DNA of 64,000 bases from Paenibacillus macerans (GTDB lineage Bacteria > Bacillota > Bacilli > Paenibacillales > Paenibacillaceae): NCBI RefSeq assembly GCF_900454495.1, contig NZ_UGSI01000001.1, forward strand, positions 2,170,001-2,234,000, written 5' to 3'. The notes under the pieces were generated by a model. That model did not search any database and had not been told where the DNA came from. It saw only the letters and a program-made list of their open reading frames with translations. The position numbers and the translations under genes were made by a program. Positions 53,789 through 62,718 of this stretch are shown one piece after another (position 1 is the stretch's first letter; every line of letters begins with the position of its first letter).

Positions 53789-55750
53789 ATGCGAGTTGAA
53801 ATGTTACGAAAAACGTTTAACGGCATGGATGCAGCCGAATTCAAACCGTTTAGCGGCGCGATAGTCAAATTATTGGCCGCCCCTCTTCCGATCCGGGAAT
53901 TTTCCGGTATTCTCCACGAGATGAGCGATGCCCGGAAACGGCGATTGCTATCATCGCTAAATATTAAAGGAAAGAGTTCCACGAACAAACCTTACCCTAT
54001 GGAAGGACTCATCCATATCATTCGCGCGAAATCGGGGAAGCGCCACGAAAAGTTAAAAATACTGCAGCACATCCTATTGTCCGTAAGCGACCTTTATGAG
54101 GATGATACGGCTTCCGATGAATCGTTTTTGGCATTGGAGCAAGAAAAAAAGGAGCAATACGGGCCGTGGCATTACTATTGGGCTTTGCGTTTTTTTCCCG
54201 AAGAATCGGCGGCTATCGCCCAAAGGATCGCGGAGCTGGAGCAAGAATTGCCATCCGGCCTGGCCCTTGCTCCTGCCCCGGCCCCTTCCCGGGACAAGAA
54301 AGAGCTGGCCAAAGAAGAGAAGCAAAGAATCGACCATGAACGCGGTCTCCGCGTTCAAGCCGAACGGACCATCGCCAAACTGAAGCAGGAACTGCGGACA
54401 CTGGAAGAAAATCTGCAGCGTGTGCTGGCCCAAAATAACGCCCTTCAAGCGGCAAAAGCGGAACTGGAACAAGAGCTTGCCGGCCTTCGGCAGCGTCACG
54501 AGTTCGAACGGAAGAGAAACTCCCAATTGGAGCATGATGTAAAGAAGCAGCGGCAAGAAACAAGAAAATGGCAACAGGCGGCCCGCGAGAGCGAAAAAAA
54601 CGCCGCTCTGGCGCTGCAGAACGTCCGGAAAGAACAAGACGCGTTGCAAAGGCGGCTCAGTTTGGCGGAAAGTCCCGCGGCCTGTGGGGATCGGCTGGTT
54701 CGGCATTTTCATGAGGAAGCCTTCCTGCTTATGGAAACACTAAAGCGCCGCGGCACGCTGACCGGGCCGGAACAAATACGCATCCGCAAAAAGATTTCCT
54801 TGAAGCTTGATCTCATCAATCGGCTTGAAGAACAGTTTCACGTTTACCCGGAGGAACCCGATTACAAGGCGGAAGCGGCCAGCAGCTTGAAGCCGCCCGC
54901 CCCGCCGCAGGATATTGTCCAGGACCGGACGACGGTCTCAAACAAGAAGACCGGGATCTTTTATCGCAAAGAACACGGCGGTTATATCCAGTTGGAAGAC
55001 GGTGATTCCTTTACGGTTACGGAATCCGTGGTTAACGCCGTCGGGTTGGAGCATGAGGCCGAGGTTGAGTGCGAACCGCAAAAGAGGCCGGACGGCTCCG
55101 TCTTTCAGCATATCACCGTGCTGTTTCAAGGGGACGACACGCATGCGCCCATCGAGCAATATTGGGGATATGTGGAACTGGGTGAACACCATGCCTACTA
55201 CTGCGTAGATATCCAAAACCCGCAAAACCGTTTTCCCGTACATGAAAAAGATTTGGAGGTCCAGCGCCCCTTTGACGGCGATCCTTGCCTGTTTAATGTG
55301 GCCGCGGACGGAACCTGCGCCAGACTTTCAAAAGTGTTCCGGAACCGGGACGAGATGAACCGCGAACGCGGACAAGCCATAACCGGAAAGCGGAATACGG
55401 AGAAAAAGAAAAAAAGCGCCGCGGAAAGTGAACCGTTCCTGCAGGGGTGCAAAATCGCCGTCATTGGAGGACAAGCCAAATGGTTTGAATCCGTGGTCAA
55501 ACAAACCGGGGCGGAATTCGTCCATGAAAACGGAGAACATCCGGAGCGAATCTTTGCGGAACTGCGCAAATCCCACGCCCTGTTTAAATTGATTACAGCG
55601 ACCTCACACGAAGCAACCTGGGCCGGTGTGGAAATCGCCAAAGCCAACGGCATCCCTCATTTTTTGCTGGAAGGCTCCAAAGCCAATCTCAGAAGACAGC
55701 TTTGGGAAAACAGAGAGCTCATACGCAGCAGACTTCAGGCCCGTGGCTAG
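53789..55750 (+). CDS. Coiled-coil protein with C-terminal DUF2325 domain, function unknown
   Basis: This 653-residue soluble protein has four visible parts: a helical N-terminus (1-150); a long Glu/Lys/Arg/Gln-rich coiled coil (about 168-295) after a Pro-Ala linker; a beta-rich segment at 385-520 (KKTGIFYRKEHGGYIQLEDGDSFTVTESVV) that looks like a small barrel; and a C-terminal domain at 552-640 (GCKIAVIGGQAKWFESVVKQTGAEFVHENGEH, then TSHEATWAGVEIAKANGIPHFLL) that fits DUF2325. Basic stretches (KKKKK near 540) could contact nucleic acid. AAAGGAGG sits 6 nt before the ATG. It is a single gene, divergent from the pectin importer, with no relation to sugar uptake visible. A regulatory, nucleic-acid or defence role is possible; none is shown. 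Confidence 0.75.
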   Translation: MRVEMLRKTFNGMDAAEFKPFSGAIVKLLAAPLPIREFSGILHEMSDARKRRLLSSLNIKGKSSTNKPYPMEGLIHIIRAKSGKRHEKLKILQHILLSVSDLYEDDTASDESFLALEQEKKEQYGPWHYYWALRFFPEESAAIAQRIAELEQELPSGLALAPAPAPSRDKKELAKEEKQRIDHERGLRVQAERTIAKLKQELRTLEENLQRVLAQNNALQAAKAELEQELAGLRQRHEFERKRNSQLEHDVKKQRQETRKWQQAARESEKNAALALQNVRKEQDALQRRLSLAESPAACGDRLVRHFHEEAFLLMETLKRRGTLTGPEQIRIRKKISLKLDLINRLEEQFHVYPEEPDYKAEAASSLKPPAPPQDIVQDRTTVSNKKTGIFYRKEHGGYIQLEDGDSFTVTESVVNAVGLEHEAEVECEPQKRPDGSVFQHITVLFQGDDTHAPIEQYWGYVELGEHHAYYCVDIQNPQNRFPVHEKDLEVQRPFDGDPCLFNVAADGTCARLSKVFRNRDEMNRERGQAITGKRNTEKKKKSAAESEPFLQGCKIAVIGGQAKWFESVVKQTGAEFVHENGEHPERIFAELRKSHALFKLITATSHEATWAGVEIAKANGIPHFLLEGSKANLRRQLWENRELIRSRLQARG

Positions 55751-55795
55751 ATTGGATATGGAAAATGCATGCACGGCATCCGTGAAACGAAGCAA

Positions 55796-55839
55796 CAAGG
55801 ACCTTAAGTTCCGCCGGCAAGCGGAAGCTAAGGTCCTTG
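55796..55839 (+). terminator. Strong hairpin after the DUF2325 gene
   Basis: CAAGGACCTTAAGTTCCGC pairs almost fully with GCGGAAGCTAAGGTCCTTG around a 6-nt loop, 45 nt after the stop codon. No T-run follows, so termination is likely but imperfect. Confidence 0.6.
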
Positions 55840-56242
55840 CTAAATCAAAACCAAGGTTTGTGTCTTGGTACCCCTGCCTGCTGCTTTTCACGATTATCCC
55901 TCTTGTTCAGGGGGAGAGGTTGGGGGCTAATCACGGTCCTTTCATTTTTCCCGGTGTCTTGCCCCATTCCTCCCGTGAGGTCTGCTTCACTTCTCCAAAC
56001 CTCTTTCTCACAAACTGTCTAACGATCTCGAGCATGTCTGCTGCTCCCAAACCTATTTTCTTCTCCTGATTTATCTTCCTTTTTGCTTCCGGATCAAACG
56101 GGATAATCGTGCAAAGCGTCCGGAGCAGTGGATATTGACCTGCCAACCATCCCGATCAGTCGAGTTAGCATATCCTCGATTCGATCCAGTCTCTCTTCGC
56201 ACATTGTGTACCTCCCAAAGCAAAATCATGTTTCATGTCATT
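55840..56242. other. Mostly gene-free region with a possible broken small gene
   Basis: Apart from the broken small frame listed separately, no gene is supported. A short stem ACCAAG/CTTGGT lies near 55851-55870. Confidence 0.5.
55931..56204 (-). pseudogene. Possible small gene broken by a frameshift
   Basis: A good ribosome site (GGGAGG, 6 nt spacing) precedes an ATG at 56204 that encodes MCEERLDRIEDMLTRLIGMV before the frame closes at about 56094. The +1 frame then stays open from there to 55931, reading TLCTIIPFDPEAKRKINQEK and later MLEIVRQFVRKRFGEVKQ. Joined, the two make a helical protein of about 90 residues. I do not recognise the family, and the frameshift could be a sequencing error. 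Confidence 0.35.
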
Positions 56243-57787
56243 CTATAGCCTTGTTTTGAACAATCTTATATCGCTCTTTTGTTCTGCAAGTGAAGCCTCG
56301 AATTCCCGGATAATCGTTTCGCCGCCGCTAAGTTGCCAGCGTTCGATTTCCTGCTTGAAGCCTTCGGCATCGATGTGGCCAAGGATGTAATTGTATGTGG
56401 CATCCGCGATGATCGCGGAAAGCTCGGCGTTTTTCTCATCAAAGGTCGGTGAATTGAGCTGAACCGTCGGGTCAAGGGCCAGAAACGATTCATTGTCCTT
56501 ACTGAGCTGATCCGCAATATAGGTCAGCTGTTCTTTTTTGGCGACCTCCATAATATTTTTGTTGCTGATGTCGGCAATGAGCAGCGAATACAGCGGGTTC
56601 ACCTCGTACACCCGAAGCTGCGAAGTCTCTTCCGGAAGGACCACTTTCCCGTTTTCCGTATAATAATGTCTCCCCTCAAATCCGTACATCATTATATTGG
56701 CGACATCCTTGTCCATGGTCCGGTCAAAAAAGCCAAGCACCTCCCGCAGTTCTTCCTCCGTAGGGATCGCCTTTTTGGAAAACAAATAAAGCCCGTTGTA
56801 GTTCGGAATCGACCAGACCTTGTATCCGTGCGGGCCTTTGATCCGGTTGACCAGCGTAAATTCGGCGTCCGGATTGATCGCCCGCGCTTCAATGGACAGC
56901 CGCTGAACGTCGGTCATGCTCCCGATAAATACGCCCGCCTCGCCGCGAATGAACTTGTCGCGTTGAATCTCTTTGCTCGTAAGCGGAAAATCCTGATTGA
57001 TCAGCTTCTCGTCGTACAGCTTTTTCATAAAATTCATCGTATCCATGTACTCGTCCGTCATAAATTCCGGGATGACATGGCCATCCTCAATTTTCCAATT
57101 GTTCGGCGTCCCGAAATAAGAGCTTAACGTCTTGAAAATGCCGTACACGAGATCATTGCGGTCCACGACGCCCAGCGTGTCCTGCTTCCCGTTCCCGTCC
57201 GGATCGTTATATGTAAATTGCTTCATCACCTCATACAGGTCTTCCAGCGTCTGCGGCGCTTTTAAACCGAGATGGTCAAGCCAGTCCTTGCGCAGAATAA
57301 CCCCTTGCCGCGAGGAGGGGCGCTCGGTATATAATCCGTATATTTTTCCGTCCACCGCAGTCTGATCCAAAATCTTCCGTTCAAGCTTGCCGAGGTTCGG
57401 AAACTCCTCCAAAAACGGCCCGATTTCCCAGAAAACGTCCGAACGAATCGCATTTTTGACCAGATTGTAATCGGAAAATTTCACGAAGCTGACTTTGGCC
57501 AAGGAATTGGTCGTCAGCCCGGTCATCATCTTGTCGGTATAAACGCCCTCCGGCACCCAGCGAAGGTCAAGCTGCACCCCCGTCAGCCGCTCGATTTCCG
57601 CTACGACATCTTTGGAGGGCGGCTGAGGAAAATGAAGCGGTACCAAAATCGAAATAAAAGTACGATCTTCGCCGGCCGCCGCGTGTTTTGCGTCCCGGTT
57701 CATGCAGCCGCCAAGCAGAGAAACGGCGATCAGACAAATAGCAAACGCGCAAAACATGCTTTTTAATCCGCGTTTTTTTCTGAACAT
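56243..57787 (-). CDS. ABC solute-binding lipoprotein, YtcQ-type, without permeases
   Basis: The 514-residue protein has a signal ending in lipobox LGGC (MFCAFAICLIAVSLLGGC) and is a clear paralogue of the product of 51966-53513. Both share FWEIGPFLEEFPNLGKL, RPSSRQGVILRKDWLDHLGL and DPDGNGKQDTLGVVDRNDLVYGIFKTLSSYFGTPNNW. No permease genes follow, so it may serve the importer encoded at 49954-51867 or act as the extracellular sensor part for the divergent membrane AraC regulator. It lies 125 nt from that regulator, with divergent promoters. Confidence 0.88.
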   Translation of the reverse strand: MFRKKRGLKSMFCAFAICLIAVSLLGGCMNRDAKHAAAGEDRTFISILVPLHFPQPPSKDVVAEIERLTGVQLDLRWVPEGVYTDKMMTGLTTNSLAKVSFVKFSDYNLVKNAIRSDVFWEIGPFLEEFPNLGKLERKILDQTAVDGKIYGLYTERPSSRQGVILRKDWLDHLGLKAPQTLEDLYEVMKQFTYNDPDGNGKQDTLGVVDRNDLVYGIFKTLSSYFGTPNNWKIEDGHVIPEFMTDEYMDTMNFMKKLYDEKLINQDFPLTSKEIQRDKFIRGEAGVFIGSMTDVQRLSIEARAINPDAEFTLVNRIKGPHGYKVWSIPNYNGLYLFSKKAIPTEEELREVLGFFDRTMDKDVANIMMYGFEGRHYYTENGKVVLPEETSQLRVYEVNPLYSLLIADISNKNIMEVAKKEQLTYIADQLSKDNESFLALDPTVQLNSPTFDEKNAELSAIIADATYNYILGHIDAEGFKQEIERWQLSGGETIIREFEASLAEQKSDIRLFKTRL

Positions 57788-57912
57788 TGATTATGCCTCC
57801 CTAAAAATTCGAAGAATGAAACAAAATGATTATTGCCTAACGAGATGATTATTGTAATTATCTGTAAAACACTTTACACTTGATATAGCCGCAATTCATC
57901 ACATAAGGTCAG

Positions 57913-60267
57913 GTGCTGATATTGGTGAAACCGTTAAGCTTTTTGAGCAAATTAATGATTTTTACGATCGTCGTAAGCACGCTTCCCGTGTTGTTCATCG
58001 GTACCTTTTCCTATTTGACTTCGACCCGGGAAATCCAAAAAAATGTCAACCAAAGCAAAATTGAACTGATTTCGCAAATTAACTCAAATGTAGAACGTAA
58101 ATTGACGACTGTCAATCAAACTTTAAATCAGGTGGTCAACTCGACCGTGCTTAAAAGGGCTCTTAACAACCCGCTAAGTGAAAGCGATTTCAAATTATAC
58201 AACGACTTGCGCAGTGAAATCCGCAACATGCAATCCTTCGATACGAAGCTGGAAGACGTCGTTTTGATCAACATGCAGCAGAACTGGATGGTGAAAAATT
58301 CGGGCCTTTACCGGCTGGACGAATATAAGGATCACGAGCGGCTCGAACGGCTGATGGATACGCCAGACAATACCTCGTGGATTTTAACCCCGTCCGCGTG
58401 GTTTTACAGCGAGGAAAACATCAATTCCGCACCATGCAATTACAGCATCAGCCTGATCAAGAAGCTTCCGGTCTCCAAGCTGCATAAATACGGGCTGGCC
58501 CTGGCGAATATTCCCGCTTGCAGCCTGCAGGACGTCATCGCGACGGACGTAAATTCGCAAGGCAGCATCATTGTCGTCGACGAACACGATCGGATTCTGA
58601 TCCATCCCGATCCGTCGTTCATCGGCAGGCCGCTCGAAGAGACCGGATTTGCGGATGTGTCCCTGATTGCGGACGAGTCTAAGCCCTCCGGGCAATTTCA
58701 AACGTTGATCGGCAAAAAAGATTTTTCCGTCACCTATTTGCGCTCCCAATTGAACGGCTGGGTGTACCTGTCGGTGACTTCGATCGGAAGCCTGACCAAG
58801 GAAGCGGGCAAAATCGGGCTGTATACCTTTTACGTCTGCTTGCTTATGCTCATCCTGTCCATCTTGCTGGCCTGGTTCGGTTCACGCCGGATGTATTCGC
58901 CGATTGAACGCCTCCTTAATCAGATGGGCCGGCGAAAAACCGATGTCCGCCGGAGGCGGGCCAACGAATTTGAAATGATCGGCGAAGAGCTCCACCAATT
59001 GTTCCAGTCGAAATCCCGGCTCGAAACGGAGATCAGCCAGCACATTAGACAGGTTCGCACCTTTTCCTTGATCCAGGCCTTCCAGGGAAAATACAAAAAG
59101 CGCGAACTTCTGGAGAAACTCGAACAGCACGGCTACAAAGATCAAATCGAGGAATGGCAAACGATGGCGGTCATCGCGCTGGCGCTCGATTTTGCGGACG
59201 ATTCGGCTTATGAGAAAAAAGATCTCAACCTGCTGCTGTTCGCCGCACAGAATATGATCGAGGAACTGGCGGATCCCCACAGCAGGTTTGCCCCGGTCAT
59301 TATGGACCAGACCATCGTGACTTTGATCGGAAGCGCGGACGGAAATGCCGAAACCTTTCATCAAACCGTTTATGCTTTAACCGAAAAACTGCAGCACGAA
59401 ATCGGCCAATATCTGAAACTGCAGGTCAGCATCGGCATGAGCTTGCCTTTCCAATCCATTCACAAAATATCCATCGCCTACCGGGAAGGGATCGAAGCGC
59501 TGAAATACCGGATAAAACTGGGCACCGGCGTGATTGTCCAATACGAGAACATCAACTCCGGCAAGCATGTATTGAACTTGAACTACCCGACCCATAAAGA
59601 AAACGACCTGATGGACGCGGTCAAGCTGGCCGAACCGGGCAGAGCGAAAGAGCTTACCGGCCTGCTTTTTAAGTCCTTGTTCGCCCAGGAGCTCTCGCCG
59701 CAAGAGTATCAAATTCCGCTGACCCGCCTGCTGAACAATTTGCTGATCATGATGCAGGAATCGGGGATTTCGCTGCAGCAGATCCATCACGCCAACAGCT
59801 CGTTGTTTGAGGAGATGCTCGACCTGCACACCAAAGCCGAAATCGAGGACTGGTTCTGGACCACGGTCATCCAGCCGATGATCAAAATTTTCAACAGCAG
59901 GCAAAACGCGCAGTATCACAATATATCGGAGAAAATCATCGATTTGATCCAGCATCATTACGACACCGACCTGACCCTGGAGGAATGCGCCTCGCGCCTG
60001 CACTACAATGCGAACTATATTAGCAGCATTTTCCGCAAGGAAACGCAGTACTCTTTCAGTGAATATCTCACGATGTACCGGTTCCAAATGGCCAAGAAAT
60101 GGCTGAGGGAAACGGATATGCCGGTCAAGGATATCGCGGCAAAGCTCCGGTACAACAACTCGCAGAACTTTATCCGTTCTTTCCGCAAGGTGGAGGGCAT
60201 GACGCCGGGGCAATACCGCGACGCCGCCGCTTCGCACGGGCCCGGCAAGATCCGTGAATCGATTTAG
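57913..60267 (+). CDS. Membrane-bound AraC family regulator, YesS/YtdP-like
   Basis: The protein is about 780 residues: TM helix 1 near 11-33 (KLMIFTIVVSTLPVLFIGTFSYL), an extracellular sensor domain (about 35-300), TM helix 2 (IGLYTFYVCLLMLILSILLAWF, about 305-326), a cytoplasmic linker with a GGDEF-like remnant fold (about 420-560), and an AraC double helix-turn-helix at the end (LTLEECASRLHYNANYISSIFRKETQYSFSEYL, then PVKDIAAKLRYNNSQNFIRSFRKVEGMTPGQYR). Such one-component regulators activate sugar importer genes in response to extracellular oligosaccharides. Starts at GTG 57913, TTG 57922 or GTG 57925 are all possible; CAGGTG best fits the later two. Likely targets are the adjacent binding-protein gene and the pectin genes. 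Confidence 0.88.
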   Translation: MLILVKPLSFLSKLMIFTIVVSTLPVLFIGTFSYLTSTREIQKNVNQSKIELISQINSNVERKLTTVNQTLNQVVNSTVLKRALNNPLSESDFKLYNDLRSEIRNMQSFDTKLEDVVLINMQQNWMVKNSGLYRLDEYKDHERLERLMDTPDNTSWILTPSAWFYSEENINSAPCNYSISLIKKLPVSKLHKYGLALANIPACSLQDVIATDVNSQGSIIVVDEHDRILIHPDPSFIGRPLEETGFADVSLIADESKPSGQFQTLIGKKDFSVTYLRSQLNGWVYLSVTSIGSLTKEAGKIGLYTFYVCLLMLILSILLAWFGSRRMYSPIERLLNQMGRRKTDVRRRRANEFEMIGEELHQLFQSKSRLETEISQHIRQVRTFSLIQAFQGKYKKRELLEKLEQHGYKDQIEEWQTMAVIALALDFADDSAYEKKDLNLLLFAAQNMIEELADPHSRFAPVIMDQTIVTLIGSADGNAETFHQTVYALTEKLQHEIGQYLKLQVSIGMSLPFQSIHKISIAYREGIEALKYRIKLGTGVIVQYENINSGKHVLNLNYPTHKENDLMDAVKLAEPGRAKELTGLLFKSLFAQELSPQEYQIPLTRLLNNLLIMMQESGISLQQIHHANSSLFEEMLDLHTKAEIEDWFWTTVIQPMIKIFNSRQNAQYHNISEKIIDLIQHHYDTDLTLEECASRLHYNANYISSIFRKETQYSFSEYLTMYRFQMAKKWLRETDMPVKDIAAKLRYNNSQNFIRSFRKVEGMTPGQYRDAAASHGPGKIRESI

Positions 60268-60317
60268 GCCGATTGCGGCGGACCTTGCATCGCTGGCTCC
60301 CATCCGGGCCTGCGAAC

Positions 60318-60350
60318 AAGAAAAGCGCAGCGGGCTGCCCCTTCTGCGCT
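60318..60350 (-). terminator. Terminator of the acid-sugar operon
   Basis: AGCGCAG pairs with CTGCGCT, followed on the minus strand by TTTTCTT. It lies 25 nt after the MFS stop codon and just beyond the convergent AraC gene. Confidence 0.75.
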
Positions 60351-60374
60351 GTTAGCTTGGATCAGTATTCCAAA

Positions 60375-61694
60375 TCAGGCGTTTTTCACTTGAATCGGCT
60401 CTACCTTTTTCATCAGGAACAGATAGTTCACAATCGCAATTACGATCAGTACCGCGGAGAAAATCAGCGCCGGTACGAACGAGCCTGTGCTGGCTACGAT
60501 GAAACCGGTAATGATCGGACCAACGACACCGCCCATGTTGGAGACGGAGTTTTGCATCCCCGCAACAACGGAGGTCATGTTCTTCGGAGCCACATCGCCC
60601 GGAAGCGCCCACACCTGGGAGGCAGCGACCGTTGTGCCGGACTTGGCGATACACAGCAGCACCACGGCGAGAACGGCAGATTCGGCAAAAGCAGCAAAAC
60701 CGATGCAGGCGGCCATTAGGAGACCAATAACCAGAAAGAGCTTGCGTGTTGCGGTCAAGGATAGCTTTCCGCTTGAGTAAATCCGGTCGGATAACCAGCC
60801 TGCGGCCACCTCGGCAACCATCGCACACAGCAGCGGCAGTGAGGCTACGAACCCCATTTCGATCAGATTCATGCCCCGTTCCTTGACCAGATACGTGGGA
60901 AGCCATGTAATAAAGAAATAGGAGTTGTAGTTAATCATAAAGAACCCGATACACATCGCCCAAATATTTCTGTGCTTCAGCAAATGATACCATTTCATCG
61001 GCTGCTTGCTGTCAGTGCCCTCTTTCTTGGTCTGGCCCTCGCGGATGTGCTGCAGCTCCGCTTCATTGACTCCCTTATGCTCCTCCGGGGTTTCCTTGAA
61101 ATAAAGGAGCCAGATGATGCCCCATATGACGCCGAGCACACCGATAATGACAAAGGTCATTTTCCAGCCGTACATGGCGATCAGCCAGACGATCAGCGGC
61201 ATGGCAATGGCCCCGCCAAACTTGGAACCGCTGTCAAAAATACCGGATACGGTTGCTCTTTCCTTGTCCGGGAACCATTTGGACGCGATTCCCGCATTGC
61301 TCGGATAAGCCGCCGCTTCCCCGACGCCCAAGGCAACCCGGAAGCCGAGCAGTGACTTGAAGCCGGTCGCAAGCCCGGTCACCGCCGTCGCCAGCGACCA
61401 CCAGATGACGGCGAAGCCAAGCGTCTTCTTTTGGCCGAAACGGTCGGCAAACCAGCCGGCCGGAATTTGCAGCAGCGCATAGGACCAGAAGAAGCCGGAC
61501 AGGATAATGCCCATTTGCGCTTCGCTTAACGAGAATTCATCCGTCAAAAATGGAGCGGCAGCCGAAAGCACCGTGCGGTCAATATAGTTAATGGCAATCG
61601 CCGCCCACATCAGAAAGGCAATAACCCAGCGGACTTTGGACTTTTTGCGGACAGGTTTTGATTCAGTGGCGGTTGTCGGTTCATTAGCTTGCAT
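60375..61694 (-). CDS. MFS transporter, anion:cation symporter type (acid-sugar operon)
   Basis: This 439-residue, 12-helix protein resembles the hexuronate/glucarate/tartrate group of the MFS: RWVIAFLMWAAIAINYIDRTVLSAAAPFLTDEFSLSEAQMGIILSGFFWSYALLQIPAGWFADRFGQKK at the N-terminus, then VALGVGEAAAYPSNAGIASKWFPDKERATVSGIFDSGSKFGGAIAMPLIVWL. It most likely imports the sugar acid used by the upstream enzymes. The ATG at 61694 has GGGAGG 9 nt upstream; the longer frame to 61730 lacks a site. It is the last gene of the operon. Confidence 0.88.
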   Translation of the reverse strand: MQANEPTTATESKPVRKKSKVRWVIAFLMWAAIAINYIDRTVLSAAAPFLTDEFSLSEAQMGIILSGFFWSYALLQIPAGWFADRFGQKKTLGFAVIWWSLATAVTGLATGFKSLLGFRVALGVGEAAAYPSNAGIASKWFPDKERATVSGIFDSGSKFGGAIAMPLIVWLIAMYGWKMTFVIIGVLGVIWGIIWLLYFKETPEEHKGVNEAELQHIREGQTKKEGTDSKQPMKWYHLLKHRNIWAMCIGFFMINYNSYFFITWLPTYLVKERGMNLIEMGFVASLPLLCAMVAEVAAGWLSDRIYSSGKLSLTATRKLFLVIGLLMAACIGFAAFAESAVLAVVLLCIAKSGTTVAASQVWALPGDVAPKNMTSVVAGMQNSVSNMGGVVGPIITGFIVASTGSFVPALIFSAVLIVIAIVNYLFLMKKVEPIQVKNA

Positions 61695-61742
61695 GTTGTC
61701 TAACCTCCCTGTTCCCAAGTCGGGATACAATGTTAAGAATAA

Positions 61743-62693
61743 TTACAGCCCGTTCACCACGTGCTGCGGCGACTTCTCATGGACGATTACGTCTACAATA
61801 TTGCGGACACAGGTCATGCCAAGCGTGTTCACCGCGCCATCCGTATACCCTGCGATATGCGGTGCGGCGATAAAGTTCGGCAGCGTGAACAGCGGGTGCG
61901 CGGTCAGCGGTTCCTGCTCGAATACGTCCAGCGCGGCGCCTGCGATTCTTTTCTCCTTCAAAGCCTGATACAGTGCCTCCTCATTGACGATGCCGCCTCT
62001 GGATGCGTTTACCAGGAAGGCGCTTTCTTTCATCATAGAGAATTGGTCCGCTCCAATTAAATTGCGAGTTTGTTCGATCAGCGGCATATGCAGCGTAATG
62101 AAGTCGCTTTCGCTTAGCAGCTCGTCCAGCCCGGCCAGACGCACCTTCCACTGCTCCGCAAACTTATGGTCAGGGTACGGATCATACGCAAGCAGGCTCA
62201 TATCGAATCCGCCCGCCCTGCGCGCGACCTCTTTCCCGATGCTGCCCAGTCCGATGATGCCCAGCGTCTTGCCGTAAACGTCCGTACCGAAAATTTTCGG
62301 CCACTCGCCTGCCTTGGTGCCCTGGTCAGCCGCCGGAATCTGCCTGGCAAGCGCCAGCATCAGCCCGAAAGCAAAATCCGCGACTGCATGTTTATTCGCG
62401 TTCGGAACGTTGGTCACCCAAACCTGCCGTTCCTTGGCCGCTTGCAGGTCGATGTTATCGACGCCTACGCCGTGTTTACACACAATTTTCAGGCTGGGAA
62501 TCCGCTCAAGCACATGTCCGTTAATCGTATTAAAAGCAACGATAGCCGCGGCTGCACCCTGAGCCTCCCTGATAAAATCCTCCTCCCCGATATCAGCAGG
62601 CAGATGAACCAGTTCAAGGCCATGCTGCTCCAGGTAGCGGAACGGTTCATCCGAATATTTGCCGAACGACGGCGATGTGGAAACTACTTTCAT
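61743..62693 (-). CDS. D-isomer-specific 2-hydroxyacid dehydrogenase
   Basis: The 316-residue enzyme has the phosphoglycerate-dehydrogenase-like fold: GVGVDNID (76-82), the NAD-binding GLGSIGKEVARRA (148-160), the catalytic Arg in LVNASRGGIVNEEAL, Glu in DVFEQEPL and His in APHIAGYT. It oxidises or reduces a 2-hydroxy acid with NAD(P). Within this operon it could act on a sugar acid or on glyoxylate/hydroxypyruvate-type products; the exact substrate is not evident. AAGGAGG precedes the ATG. It lies 25 nt after pdxA2. Confidence 0.9.
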   Translation of the reverse strand: MKVVSTSPSFGKYSDEPFRYLEQHGLELVHLPADIGEEDFIREAQGAAAAIVAFNTINGHVLERIPSLKIVCKHGVGVDNIDLQAAKERQVWVTNVPNANKHAVADFAFGLMLALARQIPAADQGTKAGEWPKIFGTDVYGKTLGIIGLGSIGKEVARRAGGFDMSLLAYDPYPDHKFAEQWKVRLAGLDELLSESDFITLHMPLIEQTRNLIGADQFSMMKESAFLVNASRGGIVNEEALYQALKEKRIAGAALDVFEQEPLTAHPLFTLPNFIAAPHIAGYTDGAVNTLGMTCVRNIVDVIVHEKSPQHVVNGL

Positions 62694-62718
62694 CCTGAAT
62701 TGCCTCCTTTATCTTAGT

